From: Nesterenkonia alba DSM 19423 | GTDB taxonomy: Bacteria; Actinomycetota; Actinomycetes; Actinomycetales; Micrococcaceae | Direction: 5' to 3' | Assembly (NCBI RefSeq): GCF_000421745.1 | Contig: NZ_ATXP01000001.1 | Span: 1-64,000, forward strand | Length of the DNA: 64,000 nt | Shown here: positions 27,384-36,494 of the stretch, in pieces | How the letters are laid out: every line of letters starts with the position of its first letter | Numbering within the stretch: the stretch's first letter is position 1 | Position numbers and translations under genes: made by a program | The notes under the pieces: model-generated | Told to the model about the DNA's origin: nothing | Database searches by the model: none | The model's input: the letters and a program-made list of their open reading frames with translations, nothing else

Positions 27384-28789
27384 CGTGTCTCCCGGTAGGT
27401 GGTTTCGTCGTAAATAGTCACATTGCCGAAAGCCGCATTGACCTCCAGCTCGATGGTGCCGCGGAAATCCTCCGGACCGAAGTCAAAACCCTCTGAACTC
27501 AGGCCCCGTTCCGCGTGGTCCATGTCCTGGGTGCGGATGCGGATATTGCCCATGGCCTGATCCACGGAGAGGAGCACGGCGGCGTCGTCGGGAACAATCA
27601 CCACGGTGTTACCGAAGGCGGCGTTGACCTCCACCGACTCGGTGTAATGAAAGTCAGGGTCATCGGCGTCAACACCCTCCGCGTGGGCCAGGCGTTGCGG
27701 CAGTTCCGTGAGGTCCACGGTCGTATTGGAGAATGCGGTGTTGACGTCCTCCTCGGTGGAGGTCGTCTCGAAGGTGCCGAAGGCGTGCGTCGGACCACCG
27801 ATCCCCCCGGAATGCCCGGCGAAGAGAATCAACATTAGCGTGGTCAACGCCACCAGCAGGAACCCCCGGCCCCGGCGACCACGCAACCCGGAGATGATGT
27901 GGCTCACCGCCAGGATCGTCACCACACCGGCCAGCGCCAGCAGCACCGCCGCCGAGAGTGAGACCCCCAGGGCGGAGAGCATCATGACTGTGGCGACCAG
28001 CACGGGGATCGATAGCAAGATCAGTCCGAACGTCACCATCCGACGACGCCGTTTCGCCGCCCGTTCCTGTGGGGTTTCCGCAGGTGCCACCACAGTGGTG
28101 CCAGTGGACGCCTGGGCGGGGTCACCCGAAGGATAGCCACCGCCTGAAGGATAGCCACTGCCCGAAGAGTAGCCACCGTAGGGAGGATGACCACTGGTGG
28201 AGCCTTCTTTCGGGTACCAGGGCGGCTTCCCATCCTGCGGCGAGGGCGGAGAATCCGGCCCCCCAGAGTCCCGTCTGCGGGAAGCCGAGCCGGCACCCCG
28301 GGCGCCGGAGGCACCTGCGCCAGTGTTCGGCGTCGTGCGTACCAGCAACCATATGATCCACGCGACCACTGCCAGAATCGCCAGATTGACGAAGATCGCA
28401 AACCAGCCGGCCACATTCGGGGTGAAGATATTCAGCGCCCCGATACCGGCGAGGATCGCCCCGCCGATGAACCCGCTGGAGTAGTCCCCACCGATGGCGC
28501 GCTGGGCGTGGATCCGGCCCTGAGCATCCGGTAAGAACAGCCAGGCCAGCCCGTAGATCAGGGCGGCAGGGGAGAAGAAGAGGATGAAGAGCACGACGCC
28601 GATCCCGCGTACCAGGATCGGATCCCACCCGAGCTTCTCGGCCACTCCGGAGAGCACACCGCCCAGCCAGCCGTCAGCGGGGCGGCGCAGGCCGGTCGAA
28701 CGCATCCAGGAAAAAATGGCGTGGTCGGCGCCTTTCGGCGGGTCCTCTCCGGGGCCCGGGGTCTGTGGCGGGTGATCGGTGTGGCTCAT
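27380..28789 (-). CDS. PspC-domain membrane protein with LiaF-like C-terminal domain
   Basis: A 469-residue membrane protein. The N-terminal PspC domain (residues about 30-95: RRPADGWLGGVLSGVAEKLGW and following helix) is followed by several membrane segments separated by a Gly/Pro/Tyr-rich stretch (about 165-225) with SGSGYPSGGGYPSG repeats. The C-terminal part is a beta-rich domain with repeated VNAAFGN motifs, like the LiaF/DUF4097 group. LiaF proteins sense envelope damage and restrain a partner kinase. It is divergent from a PspC-containing kinase and its response regulator, which fits that role. Confidence 0.8.
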   Translation of the reverse strand: MSHTDHPPQTPGPGEDPPKGADHAIFSWMRSTGLRRPADGWLGGVLSGVAEKLGWDPILVRGIGVVLFILFFSPAALIYGLAWLFLPDAQGRIHAQRAIGGDYSSGFIGGAILAGIGALNIFTPNVAGWFAIFVNLAILAVVAWIIWLLVRTTPNTGAGASGARGAGSASRRRDSGGPDSPPSPQDGKPPWYPKEGSTSGHPPYGGYSSGSGYPSGGGYPSGDPAQASTGTTVVAPAETPQERAAKRRRRMVTFGLILLSIPVLVATVMMLSALGVSLSAAVLLALAGVVTILAVSHIISGLRGRRGRGFLLVALTTLMLILFAGHSGGIGGPTHAFGTFETTSTEEDVNTAFSNTTVDLTELPQRLAHAEGVDADDPDFHYTESVEVNAAFGNTVVIVPDDAAVLLSVDQAMGNIRIRTQDMDHAERGLSSEGFDFGPEDFRGTIELEVNAAFGNVTIYDETTYRETR

Positions 28790-28925
28790 GCCTTCCAGGA
28801 TGCTCCACCCAGTGAACCGGCGCCATCAGGGACCTCCCTGAGAGGCACCCTGAACCTGCCCCTGCAGGCCCTGGTTCACGCCTGAGACACCGGTCAGGGT
28901 CTACCCCGCGTGGCAGGATGGAGCC

Positions 28926-30344
28926 ATGGAGACCACCCCCACCGGTCACCCCGGGCCTGCTGGAGTGCAGCGTCCCCCGCTGCGGCGTGGCCAACCGGCG
29001 CCGGTGGCCGGGGTCTGTCTGGGGCTCTCCCGGCACCTGGGGGTCTCCGTTCCGTTGGTGCGGGTCACCATGATCCTGCTGACTCTCGCCGGCGGGGTGG
29101 GCATCCTGCTCTACCTGTGGTTGTGGATCTTTGTACCTAGCGAGCGTGAGCCCACTCCGGAAGCTGCTGTGCGCGGGCTGAGCGGCCCCGCCGTTGGGCC
29201 GGTGGGCCCGCCGAAGCCGACCGGAACCGACGACGACGCCGGCACCGGGCGGGCCAAGAGCCTCCTTGATGCGCTGACCAGCTCCCCTGAGGTGCTCCTG
29301 GGCTGGCTGTTATTGGCCGTGAGTGCGTTGATGGTCGCCCAGATCATCGGCGTCGGCATCGACTGGCGGCTGGTGCTGACCCCAGTGGTGATCCTCATCG
29401 GGGTGCTGTTAGCGTGGTCGCAACTGGACCGGGCAGGCCCGGAGCGCATCGGCCGCGGTGAAGACGGCCGCCCTACCGCTGCGCTATGGCAGGTCGCCGC
29501 CGGGGCAGGGCTGGTCCTACTGGCGGTGCTCATCATCGCCTCCGGACTCGTTGACACCCCGGACCTGGCTGTGGGCCTGACCGTGGCGGCGATGCTGCTG
29601 GCCGGACTTGCCTTGGTGGTTGCTCCGTGGCTCATCAAGCTCTACCGCACCTCGCAGATCGAGCGTGCCCGTGCCGCCGCGGAAGCTGAACGAGCTGATA
29701 TCGCCGCGCACCTGCACGATTCGGTGCTCCAGACCCTAGCGATGATTCAGAAGCAGCGCGCTGACCCCTCCGCGGTGGAACGGCTGGCTCGCAGTCAGGA
29801 ACGCCAGCTGCGGACCTGGCTGTACCGGCAGAACGCCCAAGCCACCGGCACGTTGAAAGACCAGTTGCTCGCTACGGCGGCGGAATTAGAGGAGATGCAC
29901 GCGGTCCCGGTGGAAGTAGTCACCGTCGGTGAATCGCAGCGCAGCGACCACACACCTCTGGTGGCTGCAGCCCGCGAGGCCATTCTCAATGCCATCAAGC
30001 ACGCCGGTCCGGCCTCGGTCTACGTCGAATCTAACGACCGTGAAGACGCCGTGTTCGTCCGTGACCGAGGGGAGGGATTCGACGTCGAGGCCATCGACGA
30101 GGACCGGCTCGGCGTCCGCGAATCGATCATCGGCCGGATGCACCGCGCCGGAGGCCGGGCGCACATCCGCTCGACAGGCCGCGGCACCGAAGTCCAGCTC
30201 TTCCTCCCAGTGGAGGAGCCGACGTCGTCGGCAACGGGAGAGTCAGGTGGTGCCGAACCGGGAGCTACGGAACCGGGAGCTACGGAACCGGGGGGCGGAG
30301 GATCGGAGCAGGACCACGACGTACCGGAGGAACGCGCCGCATGA
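28926..30344 (+). CDS. PspC-domain sensor histidine kinase, LiaS/NarL-partner type
   Basis: A 472-residue membrane kinase. An N-terminal PspC domain (APVAGVCLGLSRHLGVSVPLVR with its helix) is followed by further membrane segments (about residues 120-240). The HisKA_3 box is ERADIAAHLHDSVLQTLAMI with the likely phospho-accepting His264. The ATPase domain has EAILNAIKHAGP and DRGEGFD. The C-terminal tail is a short repeat (EPGATEPGATEPGGG). Its stop overlaps the ATG of the response regulator. It probably reads envelope state through its own PspC domain and the divergent PspC/LiaF-like protein. Confidence 0.88.
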   Translation: METTPTGHPGPAGVQRPPLRRGQPAPVAGVCLGLSRHLGVSVPLVRVTMILLTLAGGVGILLYLWLWIFVPSEREPTPEAAVRGLSGPAVGPVGPPKPTGTDDDAGTGRAKSLLDALTSSPEVLLGWLLLAVSALMVAQIIGVGIDWRLVLTPVVILIGVLLAWSQLDRAGPERIGRGEDGRPTAALWQVAAGAGLVLLAVLIIASGLVDTPDLAVGLTVAAMLLAGLALVVAPWLIKLYRTSQIERARAAAEAERADIAAHLHDSVLQTLAMIQKQRADPSAVERLARSQERQLRTWLYRQNAQATGTLKDQLLATAAELEEMHAVPVEVVTVGESQRSDHTPLVAAAREAILNAIKHAGPASVYVESNDREDAVFVRDRGEGFDVEAIDEDRLGVRESIIGRMHRAGGRAHIRSTGRGTEVQLFLPVEEPTSSATGESGGAEPGATEPGATEPGGGGSEQDHDVPEERAA

Positions 30345-31024
30345 CCACAGTCCCCACCCCGCACACTGTGCCGGCACGACGCCGTGTGGTCATCGTTGAC
30401 GACCACGCGATCTTCCGTGCCGGGTTGCGGGCCGAGCTCGCCGACCGGGTCGACGTTCTCGCCGAAGCCCACGACGTCGAATCTGCCATTGCCGCGGTGC
30501 GTGAACACAACCCCGAGGTTGTGCTGCTCGATGTGCATCTACCCGGTGGGACCGGTGGAGGAGGGGCCGAGGTCGTCACCGGGTGCCGGGACCTGCTTCA
30601 GGAGGTGACGTTTCTGGCGATCAGCGTCTCCGACGAGGCCTCCGACGTCGTCTCCGTCATTCGTGCCGGCGCCCGGGGCTATGTCACCAAAACGATCAGT
30701 TCCGAAGAGCTGCTGCAAGCCATCGACGCCGTCGCCTCCGGGGATGCGGTTTTCTCCCCGCGGTTGGCCGGGTTCGTCCTTGACGCCTTCGGGACCTCAG
30801 CGGTGGCTGAGGATGTCCGCGATGAAGAACTCGACCGCCTCTCCGCCCGGGAAGTGGAAGTCATGCGGCTCATCGCCCGCGGTTACACCTACCGGGAGAT
30901 CGCCTCCGAGTTGTTCATTTCCATCAAAACGGTGGAGACCCACGTCTCCAAGGTGCTGCGGAAACTGCAGCTCTCCTCCCGGCACGAACTGACCCGGTGG
31001 GCCGAACAACGCCGGATCATCTAG
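30341..31024 (+). CDS. LuxR/NarL-family response regulator
   Basis: A 227-residue regulator paired with the kinase at 28926 by a 4-base overlap. The receiver domain has the acidic pair VVIVDDH, phospho-acceptor Asp64 in VVLLDVHLPGG, and conserved Lys in GYVTKTIS. The C-terminal helix-turn-helix reads LSAREVEVMRLIARGYTYREIA and ISIKTVETHVSKVLRKL. Likely targets include the divergent PspC/LiaF operon, by analogy with LiaR. Confidence 0.93.
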   Translation: MTTVPTPHTVPARRRVVIVDDHAIFRAGLRAELADRVDVLAEAHDVESAIAAVREHNPEVVLLDVHLPGGTGGGGAEVVTGCRDLLQEVTFLAISVSDEASDVVSVIRAGARGYVTKTISSEELLQAIDAVASGDAVFSPRLAGFVLDAFGTSAVAEDVRDEELDRLSAREVEVMRLIARGYTYREIASELFISIKTVETHVSKVLRKLQLSSRHELTRWAEQRRII

Positions 31025-31029
31025 ATGAT

Positions 31030-31059
31030 CTAGCCGGGCGGGAACTCAGCACCGGCTAG
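31030..31059. terminator. Hairpin between convergent response regulator and LacI gene
   Basis: CTAGCCGG (31030-31037) pairs with CCGGCTAG (31052-31059), with a 14-base loop. It overlaps the stop codon of the minus-strand LacI gene and lies just after the regulator stop. Confidence 0.55.
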
Positions 31060-32114
31060 GTGTGCTGCAGCGCCGGGCTGGTCGTGGACCCCCGCACCAC
31101 CAACGACGGCGCCACGGTGAGGTGCTTGTCCTCGGTGCGCCCACCGAGCCGCTCGAAGAGCATATTCAGCGCCATGTGGCCCATCTTCACCCTAGGCTGA
31201 TCCACACTGGTCAGCTGCGGGCGCAACATCCGGCACACACTGGAGTTATCATAGCCGACGATGCTCAGCTGCTCCGGCAGCCGGACACCAGCGTCGATGC
31301 AGGCACCCACCAGCTCTGCGGCGATCCGATCATTCTGGGTGAACACCGCCGTGGGGGCTGCCACCTCCTGCCGCACTTGGAAGACCAGGTACTTAATGGC
31401 CGCCTGCAGCTGGTCCGGTCCCTCCACCTGCGGCTCGACCTCCGGCCACAGGCTGCGCATCATCTGCCGGAACGCCCGGCGTCGCTGCATCGCAGCAGGA
31501 CCCGTAGACCCGGTCAGATGCGCGATCCGGGTGTGCCCCAGTTCCACCAGATGCTCTACTGCGGCCCGAGCACCGATCTCATCCTGGTTAGCCACCGAGT
31601 CCAGTCCCGGCACATGCTGAGGCAGCCGACCCACAACCACCAGCGGAACCCGGCGGGCCACCTGATCCAAGTAAGCCGGCGGCACCCAGGCACTGATGAT
31701 GACCACCCCCTCCACACCGAGGGCCAGCAAGGAATCAAGCTCCGCCTGCAGACGCTTCTGGTCCCGACGGCCGTGCCCGATGACCAGGCGCAGGTCGTGC
31801 TCAGCCGCGGCGTCTTCCACCCCGGCGGTGACATCCCGGTGGTAGCTGTTCCCTAGGTCCTGCAGCAACACCCCGACCAACCCGGTGCGCCCCTGCACCA
31901 GGGATCGGGCCCACACATTGGACCGGTACCCCAGCTCCTGGGCCACCGCCAGGATGTGTTCCCGGGTGGCCTCGGAGACGCCTTTCTGGTTGCGGATGGC
32001 CAAAGAGACTGCGGACTTGGAGACTCCAGCGGCCTTGGCGACGTCGTGGATCGTGGGACTTCGATCGCTGCGGCGCCGACGTCGGGCGACTCCGGAGGTT
32101 GACGAGGCAGACAT
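31056..32114 (-). CDS. LacI-family transcriptional regulator 1
   Basis: A 352-residue repressor-type protein. After about 20 basic residues, the helix-turn-helix is TIHDVAKAAGVSKSAVSLAIRNQKG with the hinge region following. The rest is a periplasmic-binding-protein-like sugar sensor (GLVGVLLQDLGNSYHRDV, IVGYDNSSVCRMLRPQLTSV). Perfect and near palindromes of the form TGGANCGTTCCA lie upstream of this gene and upstream of the importer at 40.6-47 kb. The regulator therefore probably controls both the divergent HAD gene and that importer. Confidence 0.9.
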   Translation of the reverse strand: MSASSTSGVARRRRRSDRSPTIHDVAKAAGVSKSAVSLAIRNQKGVSEATREHILAVAQELGYRSNVWARSLVQGRTGLVGVLLQDLGNSYHRDVTAGVEDAAAEHDLRLVIGHGRRDQKRLQAELDSLLALGVEGVVIISAWVPPAYLDQVARRVPLVVVGRLPQHVPGLDSVANQDEIGARAAVEHLVELGHTRIAHLTGSTGPAAMQRRRAFRQMMRSLWPEVEPQVEGPDQLQAAIKYLVFQVRQEVAAPTAVFTQNDRIAAELVGACIDAGVRLPEQLSIVGYDNSSVCRMLRPQLTSVDQPRVKMGHMALNMLFERLGGRTEDKHLTVAPSLVVRGSTTSPALQHT

Positions 32115-32204
32115 ATCAGGCGGCGGTTCTTCCGGTCTAAGGGGCGGTGAGCTGGGGATTCATTGCCCACAGTAGAGGCGCGCAGGCGGTAAAACCGCTC
32201 CGGC

Positions 32205-32239
32205 TCAACCGTTCCAGTGAAGTGTCATGGAACGTTCCA
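32205..32239. promoter_or_regulatory. LacI-type operator sites upstream of regulator 1
   Basis: TGGAACGTTCCA (32228-32239) is a perfect 12-base palindrome with the central CG typical of LacI operators. A weaker copy, TCAACCGTTCCA (32205-32216), lies 23 bases away. They sit between the divergent LacI and HAD genes. Confidence 0.6.
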
Positions 32240-32340
32240 GAGCTGTTAACCTCGCGTGCCCCAAAACGTCACCGGGTGTTCGTACTTTCGCCCAGTACTC
32301 ACCGAAGACCCCCACCCCCACCGACGCGAAGGACGCACCT

Positions 32341-33996
32341 GTGACGATGACTCTGAAGACCCCGGCAGCCTTGCACCGAGCACCCCGGGCGCTGCTGCTG
32401 GACTTTGGGGGAGTGATCGTGCGCACCGCTCGACGCACCCAGGGGCGGGCAGAGTTCGCCGCAGACCTCAGCCAGCGGCTAGCCGCCACGGGAGTGAAGG
32501 TCTCCGCCGAGCGGATCGAAGCCTGCCTCACAGCCGGCGCCACGGCGCTAAAACACTGGAAGCATGCTGCTTCCCGCCGCCGCGAGCCCCGCGAACTGGA
32601 TGTCACCGAAATCCTCGGTGACTTCTACTTCGGTGATCTGCCGGACCCGGCGCGGGCTGTGCTCACCGGCTGGGGCGCCGAACTGCTCGATGAGATGTCC
32701 ACCGCCTTAACCGACCACCTGCTGCGCGAAGGGGCCGCCGAACTCATCGACTACGCTCGCACCGCCGGGATCGCCCTGGGTATCGTCTCCAATGCTCACG
32801 CCGGGCGGGCTCACCGCCGGATCCTCGCTGAGCTCGGGCTCGATGCGGCGTTCGGGGTGCAGATCTACTCCGATGAGGCCGGCATTCGCAAACCACACCC
32901 GCAGATGTTGCAGCGGGCGTCCACCGCACTCGGTGTGGAGCTGGCTGAGTGCTGGTACGTCGGTGACACCCTGGACCGGGATCTGGTGGCCGGGCGCCGG
33001 GCCGGAGTGGGGGCCGTGGTGTTGACCCGCTCCCAGCACACTGACGAGCCCCCTTTCCTGGTGGACTCCGCCCCTGAAGCGGTCGTTGAAACCCCGGCCC
33101 AATTGCTCACCATCCTGCGCGACGCCGTGGACCATGCCCCGGTGGAAGCAGAACCAGGGACCACCGACGACGCCGAAGCAGCAAGTCCTCAGCTCACCCG
33201 GCACCCCGGGGGCACCTTGGACTCACCAGCCCTGCTGCAACACACCCACCGGGCGATCCTGCTCGATCACGGCGGGGTGGTCTCCGCGACAACCGCACCG
33301 CAGCAGCCCTTCGCTGAGGCCGCAGAGGCCGTTGAGGCGGTGCTGGCTCGGGCCGGATGCCCGGTCGCCCCTGGTGCGGGCCTGCGCATCATCCGCGGCG
33401 CACACCAGCAGTACAAGGTGCACAAGAAGCGCCAAGACGAGCTTGAGCTGTTCGGGGAGATTACCGCCGGACAGTACTGGGGCGAGTTCACAGCCGCGGA
33501 GGTCACCGAACAGCAGCGTCAAGCGCTGCGCGCCGAAGCCGGGCGGCTACAGCTGGCGCTGTACCGGTCAAAGTCGGTCAAGACCGAACGTCCGGGGATC
33601 CGTCAGCTGCTGGAGTACTGCACGCAGACCTCCCGACGGGTCGTCATCGTCTCCAACACGATCTGCGGGCTCGGGGTGCGCAGTATCATCCGTGGCTACG
33701 GCTTGGAAGAACACATCCACGCCTGGGTCTGCTCTGATGAGTTTGGGTGGAAGAAGCCCCACCGCAGCATCTTCGACTATGCCCTGCGTGCCGCCGGGGT
33801 CGCTGCCGAGCATGCGGTGATGGTCGGGGATAAGCCTTACAACGACGCCTACGGCGCCCAGGGTGTCGGGGTGGCTCGGCGGATCATCACCCGGGGTGGT
33901 TCGGGTGAGGAGGATGAGATCACCCAGGGGTTGAAGACGGGGTGGGTAACCGACGTCGTCGATCACCCCGGTCAGATCCCCGCGCTGCTCAGCTGA
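32341..33996 (+). CDS. Double HAD-domain hydrolase (two HAD phosphatase-like domains fused)
   Basis: A 551-residue protein with two complete HAD-like domains in tandem. Domain 1 (about 15-255) has LLLDFGGVIV, IVSNAH, RKPHPQM and YVGDTLDRD. Domain 2 (about 300-545) has ILLDHGGVV, IVSNTICG, KKPHRSIF and MVGDKPYND. In both, motif I is DxGG rather than DxD, so the second Asp is missing, as in YihX-like HAD phosphatases. GTG 32341 is preferred because GAAGGA lies 8 bases before it. The substrate is unknown; sugar phosphates are the likeliest class, given the divergent LacI regulator. Confidence 0.8.
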   Translation: MTMTLKTPAALHRAPRALLLDFGGVIVRTARRTQGRAEFAADLSQRLAATGVKVSAERIEACLTAGATALKHWKHAASRRREPRELDVTEILGDFYFGDLPDPARAVLTGWGAELLDEMSTALTDHLLREGAAELIDYARTAGIALGIVSNAHAGRAHRRILAELGLDAAFGVQIYSDEAGIRKPHPQMLQRASTALGVELAECWYVGDTLDRDLVAGRRAGVGAVVLTRSQHTDEPPFLVDSAPEAVVETPAQLLTILRDAVDHAPVEAEPGTTDDAEAASPQLTRHPGGTLDSPALLQHTHRAILLDHGGVVSATTAPQQPFAEAAEAVEAVLARAGCPVAPGAGLRIIRGAHQQYKVHKKRQDELELFGEITAGQYWGEFTAAEVTEQQRQALRAEAGRLQLALYRSKSVKTERPGIRQLLEYCTQTSRRVVIVSNTICGLGVRSIIRGYGLEEHIHAWVCSDEFGWKKPHRSIFDYALRAAGVAAEHAVMVGDKPYNDAYGAQGVGVARRIITRGGSGEEDEITQGLKTGWVTDVVDHPGQIPALLS

Positions 33997-34075
33997 GCGC
34001 GTCCGACCCTTCCTGGCCACCGTGTCTGGACCGGTCCCCCTCCGCTCCTCCTGAGTTAAACGCGCCTGCATTCTT

Positions 34076-34145
34076 CTAACCTCCGCGGCTTTGTCGAAAC
34101 ACCGCGGCATATATCCCGCTGAGCTTCGACAATCCCGCGGAGGGT
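34076..34145 (+). repeat. 70-bp palindromic repeat, copy A (inverted relative to copy B)
   Basis: This 70-base sequence recurs exactly, in inverted orientation, at 40412-40481. It is itself an imperfect palindrome: positions 34080-34143 are symmetric about a central ATATAT, with 26 of 32 positions paired. The outer arms are CCTCCGCGG and CCGCGGAGG, the inner ones TTGTCGAA and TTCGACAA. It lies 79 bases after the HAD-gene stop. It may act as a terminator, a REP/MITE-like element or a recombination site. Confidence 0.95.
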
Positions 34146-34248
34146 TGGGCAGAGAGTCAACAGACGACGTCGGACTCTTCGCTCAGAGTTCATGTTCAGT
34201 TCACCTGTTTCTTCCTTCGGCGTCATCTGCTGATCCCAGTGTGGACGC

Positions 34249-34268
34249 GTGCGGGAGCGCTCCCGCAC
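34249..34268. promoter_or_regulatory. 20-bp palindromic LacI-type operator
   Basis: GTGCGGGAGCGCTCCCGCAC is a perfect palindrome with the GGGAGCGCTCCC core known from LacI-family operators such as CebR sites of Streptomyces. It lies 53 bases before the binding-protein ATG. The nearest candidate regulator is the LacI gene at 38302, the fourth gene of the same cluster. Confidence 0.7.
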
Positions 34269-34321
34269 AGTGCGTCACCTCCGCGTTCCGCTTGCACCCA
34301 CCTGAAGAGAAGGACTCCCTG

Positions 34322-35481
34322 ATGACCTACCCATTTCCCCGCACCGGCGCAGTCACCACGGCCGCCGGTCTGGCCGCCCTGCTGGCCCTGACCGCGTGTG
34401 GCAACGGCAACGGCAGCACCGATGACAATGACGACGCCGGCAACGACACAGCAGCCGCCGACACCACCGGCGACGAGCCCGTCGAGGTCAGCGACGGCAC
34501 CCTGGTCGTTTACACGAACTCCGATGCCCACAGCAACGCCGAGGGCCAGCAGTCGGCCGACTGGCTGACTGAGCAGGCCGCCGAGGAAGGCTTCGACATC
34601 GAAGTCGTCGGCATCGGAGGCGGAGACCTGACCAACCGGCTCATCGCCGAGGCAGGCAACCCGGTGGCCGACGTCGTCTTCGGGCTCAACCACGTGTGTT
34701 CTTCTCCCAGTTAGTGGCTGAAGACGTCGTGGTGCCCTACACCCCCGAATGGGCTGACGACGTCGCCGACCCCGCCCTGGGCGACCCCTCCGGTGAGGGC
34801 TACTTCCACCCCATCGTCCAGCAGGGCATCCCCCTGGTGTACAACCTTGAGGCAATCAGCGAGGACGAAGCCCCCAGCGACTGGATGGACCTCTGGCAGG
34901 ATGAGCAGTTCCACGGCCGCTACGAGTCGGTCACGGACCTCGGCGGCGCCACCACACAGATGGTCTTCTCCGGGATCCTGACCCGCTACCAAGACTCCGA
35001 CGGCGACCTCGGCATCTCCGAGGAGGGCTGGGAGCAGGTTGAGCTGTACTTTGAGCACGGCAACCCCGCCGAACCGGAAACCGACGCCTGGGTACGCATG
35101 GCCGATGGCACCATCGACATGGCCCAGCAGCCGGGCACCTCTTCGATCTACAACCGCCAAGAGGAATACGGCATCGAGGTCGGCATGATGGAGCCGGAAG
35201 TCGGCATCCCCTTCGCGGTGGAACAGGTCGCCATGGTCAACGGCACCGACTACCAGGACGAGGTCCAGGACTTCATCGACTGGTTCGGCAGCGCTGAGAC
35301 CCAGGCAGCCTGGAGCGAGAACTTCGGCTCCATGCCCGCGGTGCAGGGAGCCATCGATGAGGCCGACGACGAGATCGTCGAACTCCACGAAAACCTCCAG
35401 ATCCAGGACATCGACTGGGACTTCGTCGCCGAGAACCTTCCCGCCTGGATCGAAACGATCGAGCTCGAGTACCTGCAGTGA
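34322..35481 (+). pseudogene. ABC transporter substrate-binding lipoprotein (Fe3+/2-aminoethylphosphonate type), frameshifted
   Basis: The N-terminal part from ATG 34322 has a lipobox (LALTAC, Cys26), an acidic linker and the domain start LVVYTNSDAHSNAEGQQ to ADVVFGLNHV. It then leaves frame and stops at 34714. The rest of the same protein, FFSQLVAEDVVVPYTPEW to IELEYLQ, continues in another frame from about 34696 to 35481. The shift lies in CACGTGTGTTC (34691-34701), where one extra TG unit in a short TG run would explain it. The restored product would be about 386 residues, the normal size. The downstream frame could start at GTG 34696 but would lack a signal peptide. The following ATPase start overlaps this stop, so the operon order is intact. 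It could be a true mutation or a sequencing error. Confidence 0.85.
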
Positions 35482-36494
35482 TTCGCTACGAAAACATCGA
35501 GGTCCGGTTCGGTGACTTCACCGCGATCCCGGACCTCAGCCTCGAGGTGGCCGAGGGGGAATTCTTCACCCTCCTCGGCCCCTCCGGGTGCGGCAAAACC
35601 ACCGCTTTGCGGACCCTGGCCGGCTTCGCCCAGCCCACCTGTGGTGAGGTCTACGTCGATGACCGGCGCGTGACCCACCTGCCCAGTGACAAACGACAGG
35701 TGGGGATGGTCTTCCAGAACTACGCGCTCTTCCCTTCGATGAACGTCTGGGAGAACATCGCCTTCGGACTGAAGCTACGCCGGCACAGCCGCAGCCAACG
35801 CCAAGACCTCGTTGCCGACGTCGCCCGTCGGGTCGACCTCACTGAAGACCAATTGCAGAAGAACCCTTCCGAACTCTCCGGGGGCCAGCAGCAGCGGGTC
35901 GCCATCGCCCGAGCACTGGTGCTACAGCCTAAGATCCTGCTGCTGGACGAACCACTGTCCAATCTGGACGCCAAACTCCGTGGCCAGCTGCGCGGTCAAC
36001 TTAAAGCCCTGCAATCCGAGTTCGGCATCACCACGCTGTATGTCACCCACGACCAGGACGAAGCGTTGACCATGTCCGACCGCATCGCGGTGTTCAACCG
36101 GGGCCGGGTCGAACAGGTCGGAACCCCGCGGGAGATCTACGACAGCTCCGCCACCGAGTTTGTGTGCACCTTCATCGGCGCGGCCACCCACCTCTCAGCA
36201 GCACTGACCGAACGGCTCGGCATCAGCACAAGCCACTTAAGCTACCTGCGCCTGGAAAAAGCCCTCCTGGAGACCGCCGGGGCACCCCTGCCGGCCGAAT
36301 ACGCCCGGTTCACCGGCACCGTCCTGGCTGAGTCCTACCACGGCACCCACACCATCTACACCGTGGATGTCCTCGGCGCCGAGCTGAAGATCCTCCAGCG
36401 TGAAGACGGTGGGGCTCGCCCGCAGGTCGGTGAACCCGCTGAGGTCGGCATCCATCCCTCCCACGTGCTTAGCTACGCGGAGGGCCCGGCATGA
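35478..36494 (+). CDS. ABC transporter ATP-binding protein, FbpC/PotA type
   Basis: A 338-residue ATPase with Walker A GPSGCGKTT, Q-loop VFQNYALFPSMNVWENI, signature LSGGQQQRVAIARAL and Walker B ILLLDEPLSNLD, followed by a TOBE-like C-terminal domain (about residues 240-335). GTG 35478 overlaps the binding-protein stop by 4 bases, and the stop overlaps the permease ATG. The group imports iron, phosphonates, polyamines or similar compounds. Confidence 0.92.
   Translation: MIRYENIEVRFGDFTAIPDLSLEVAEGEFFTLLGPSGCGKTTALRTLAGFAQPTCGEVYVDDRRVTHLPSDKRQVGMVFQNYALFPSMNVWENIAFGLKLRRHSRSQRQDLVADVARRVDLTEDQLQKNPSELSGGQQQRVAIARALVLQPKILLLDEPLSNLDAKLRGQLRGQLKALQSEFGITTLYVTHDQDEALTMSDRIAVFNRGRVEQVGTPREIYDSSATEFVCTFIGAATHLSAALTERLGISTSHLSYLRLEKALLETAGAPLPAEYARFTGTVLAESYHGTHTIYTVDVLGAELKILQREDGGARPQVGEPAEVGIHPSHVLSYAEGPA

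Larger units (their letters stand above)
33997..34321. other. 325-bp region between the HAD gene and the ABC cassette
   Basis: It contains repeat copy A (34076-34145), then a stretch with no clear feature, then a 20-base palindrome (34249-34268) and the ribosome binding site of the binding-protein gene. The frame that stays open through this region upstream of 34322 has no ribosome binding site and crosses the repeat, so it is not a gene extension. Confidence 0.6.

Noticed and set aside
34091-34321. N-terminal extension of the binding-protein frame through repeat copy A
   Set aside because: The extension has no ribosome binding site, and the ATG at 34322 gives a proper lipoprotein signal after GAAGAGAAGGA.
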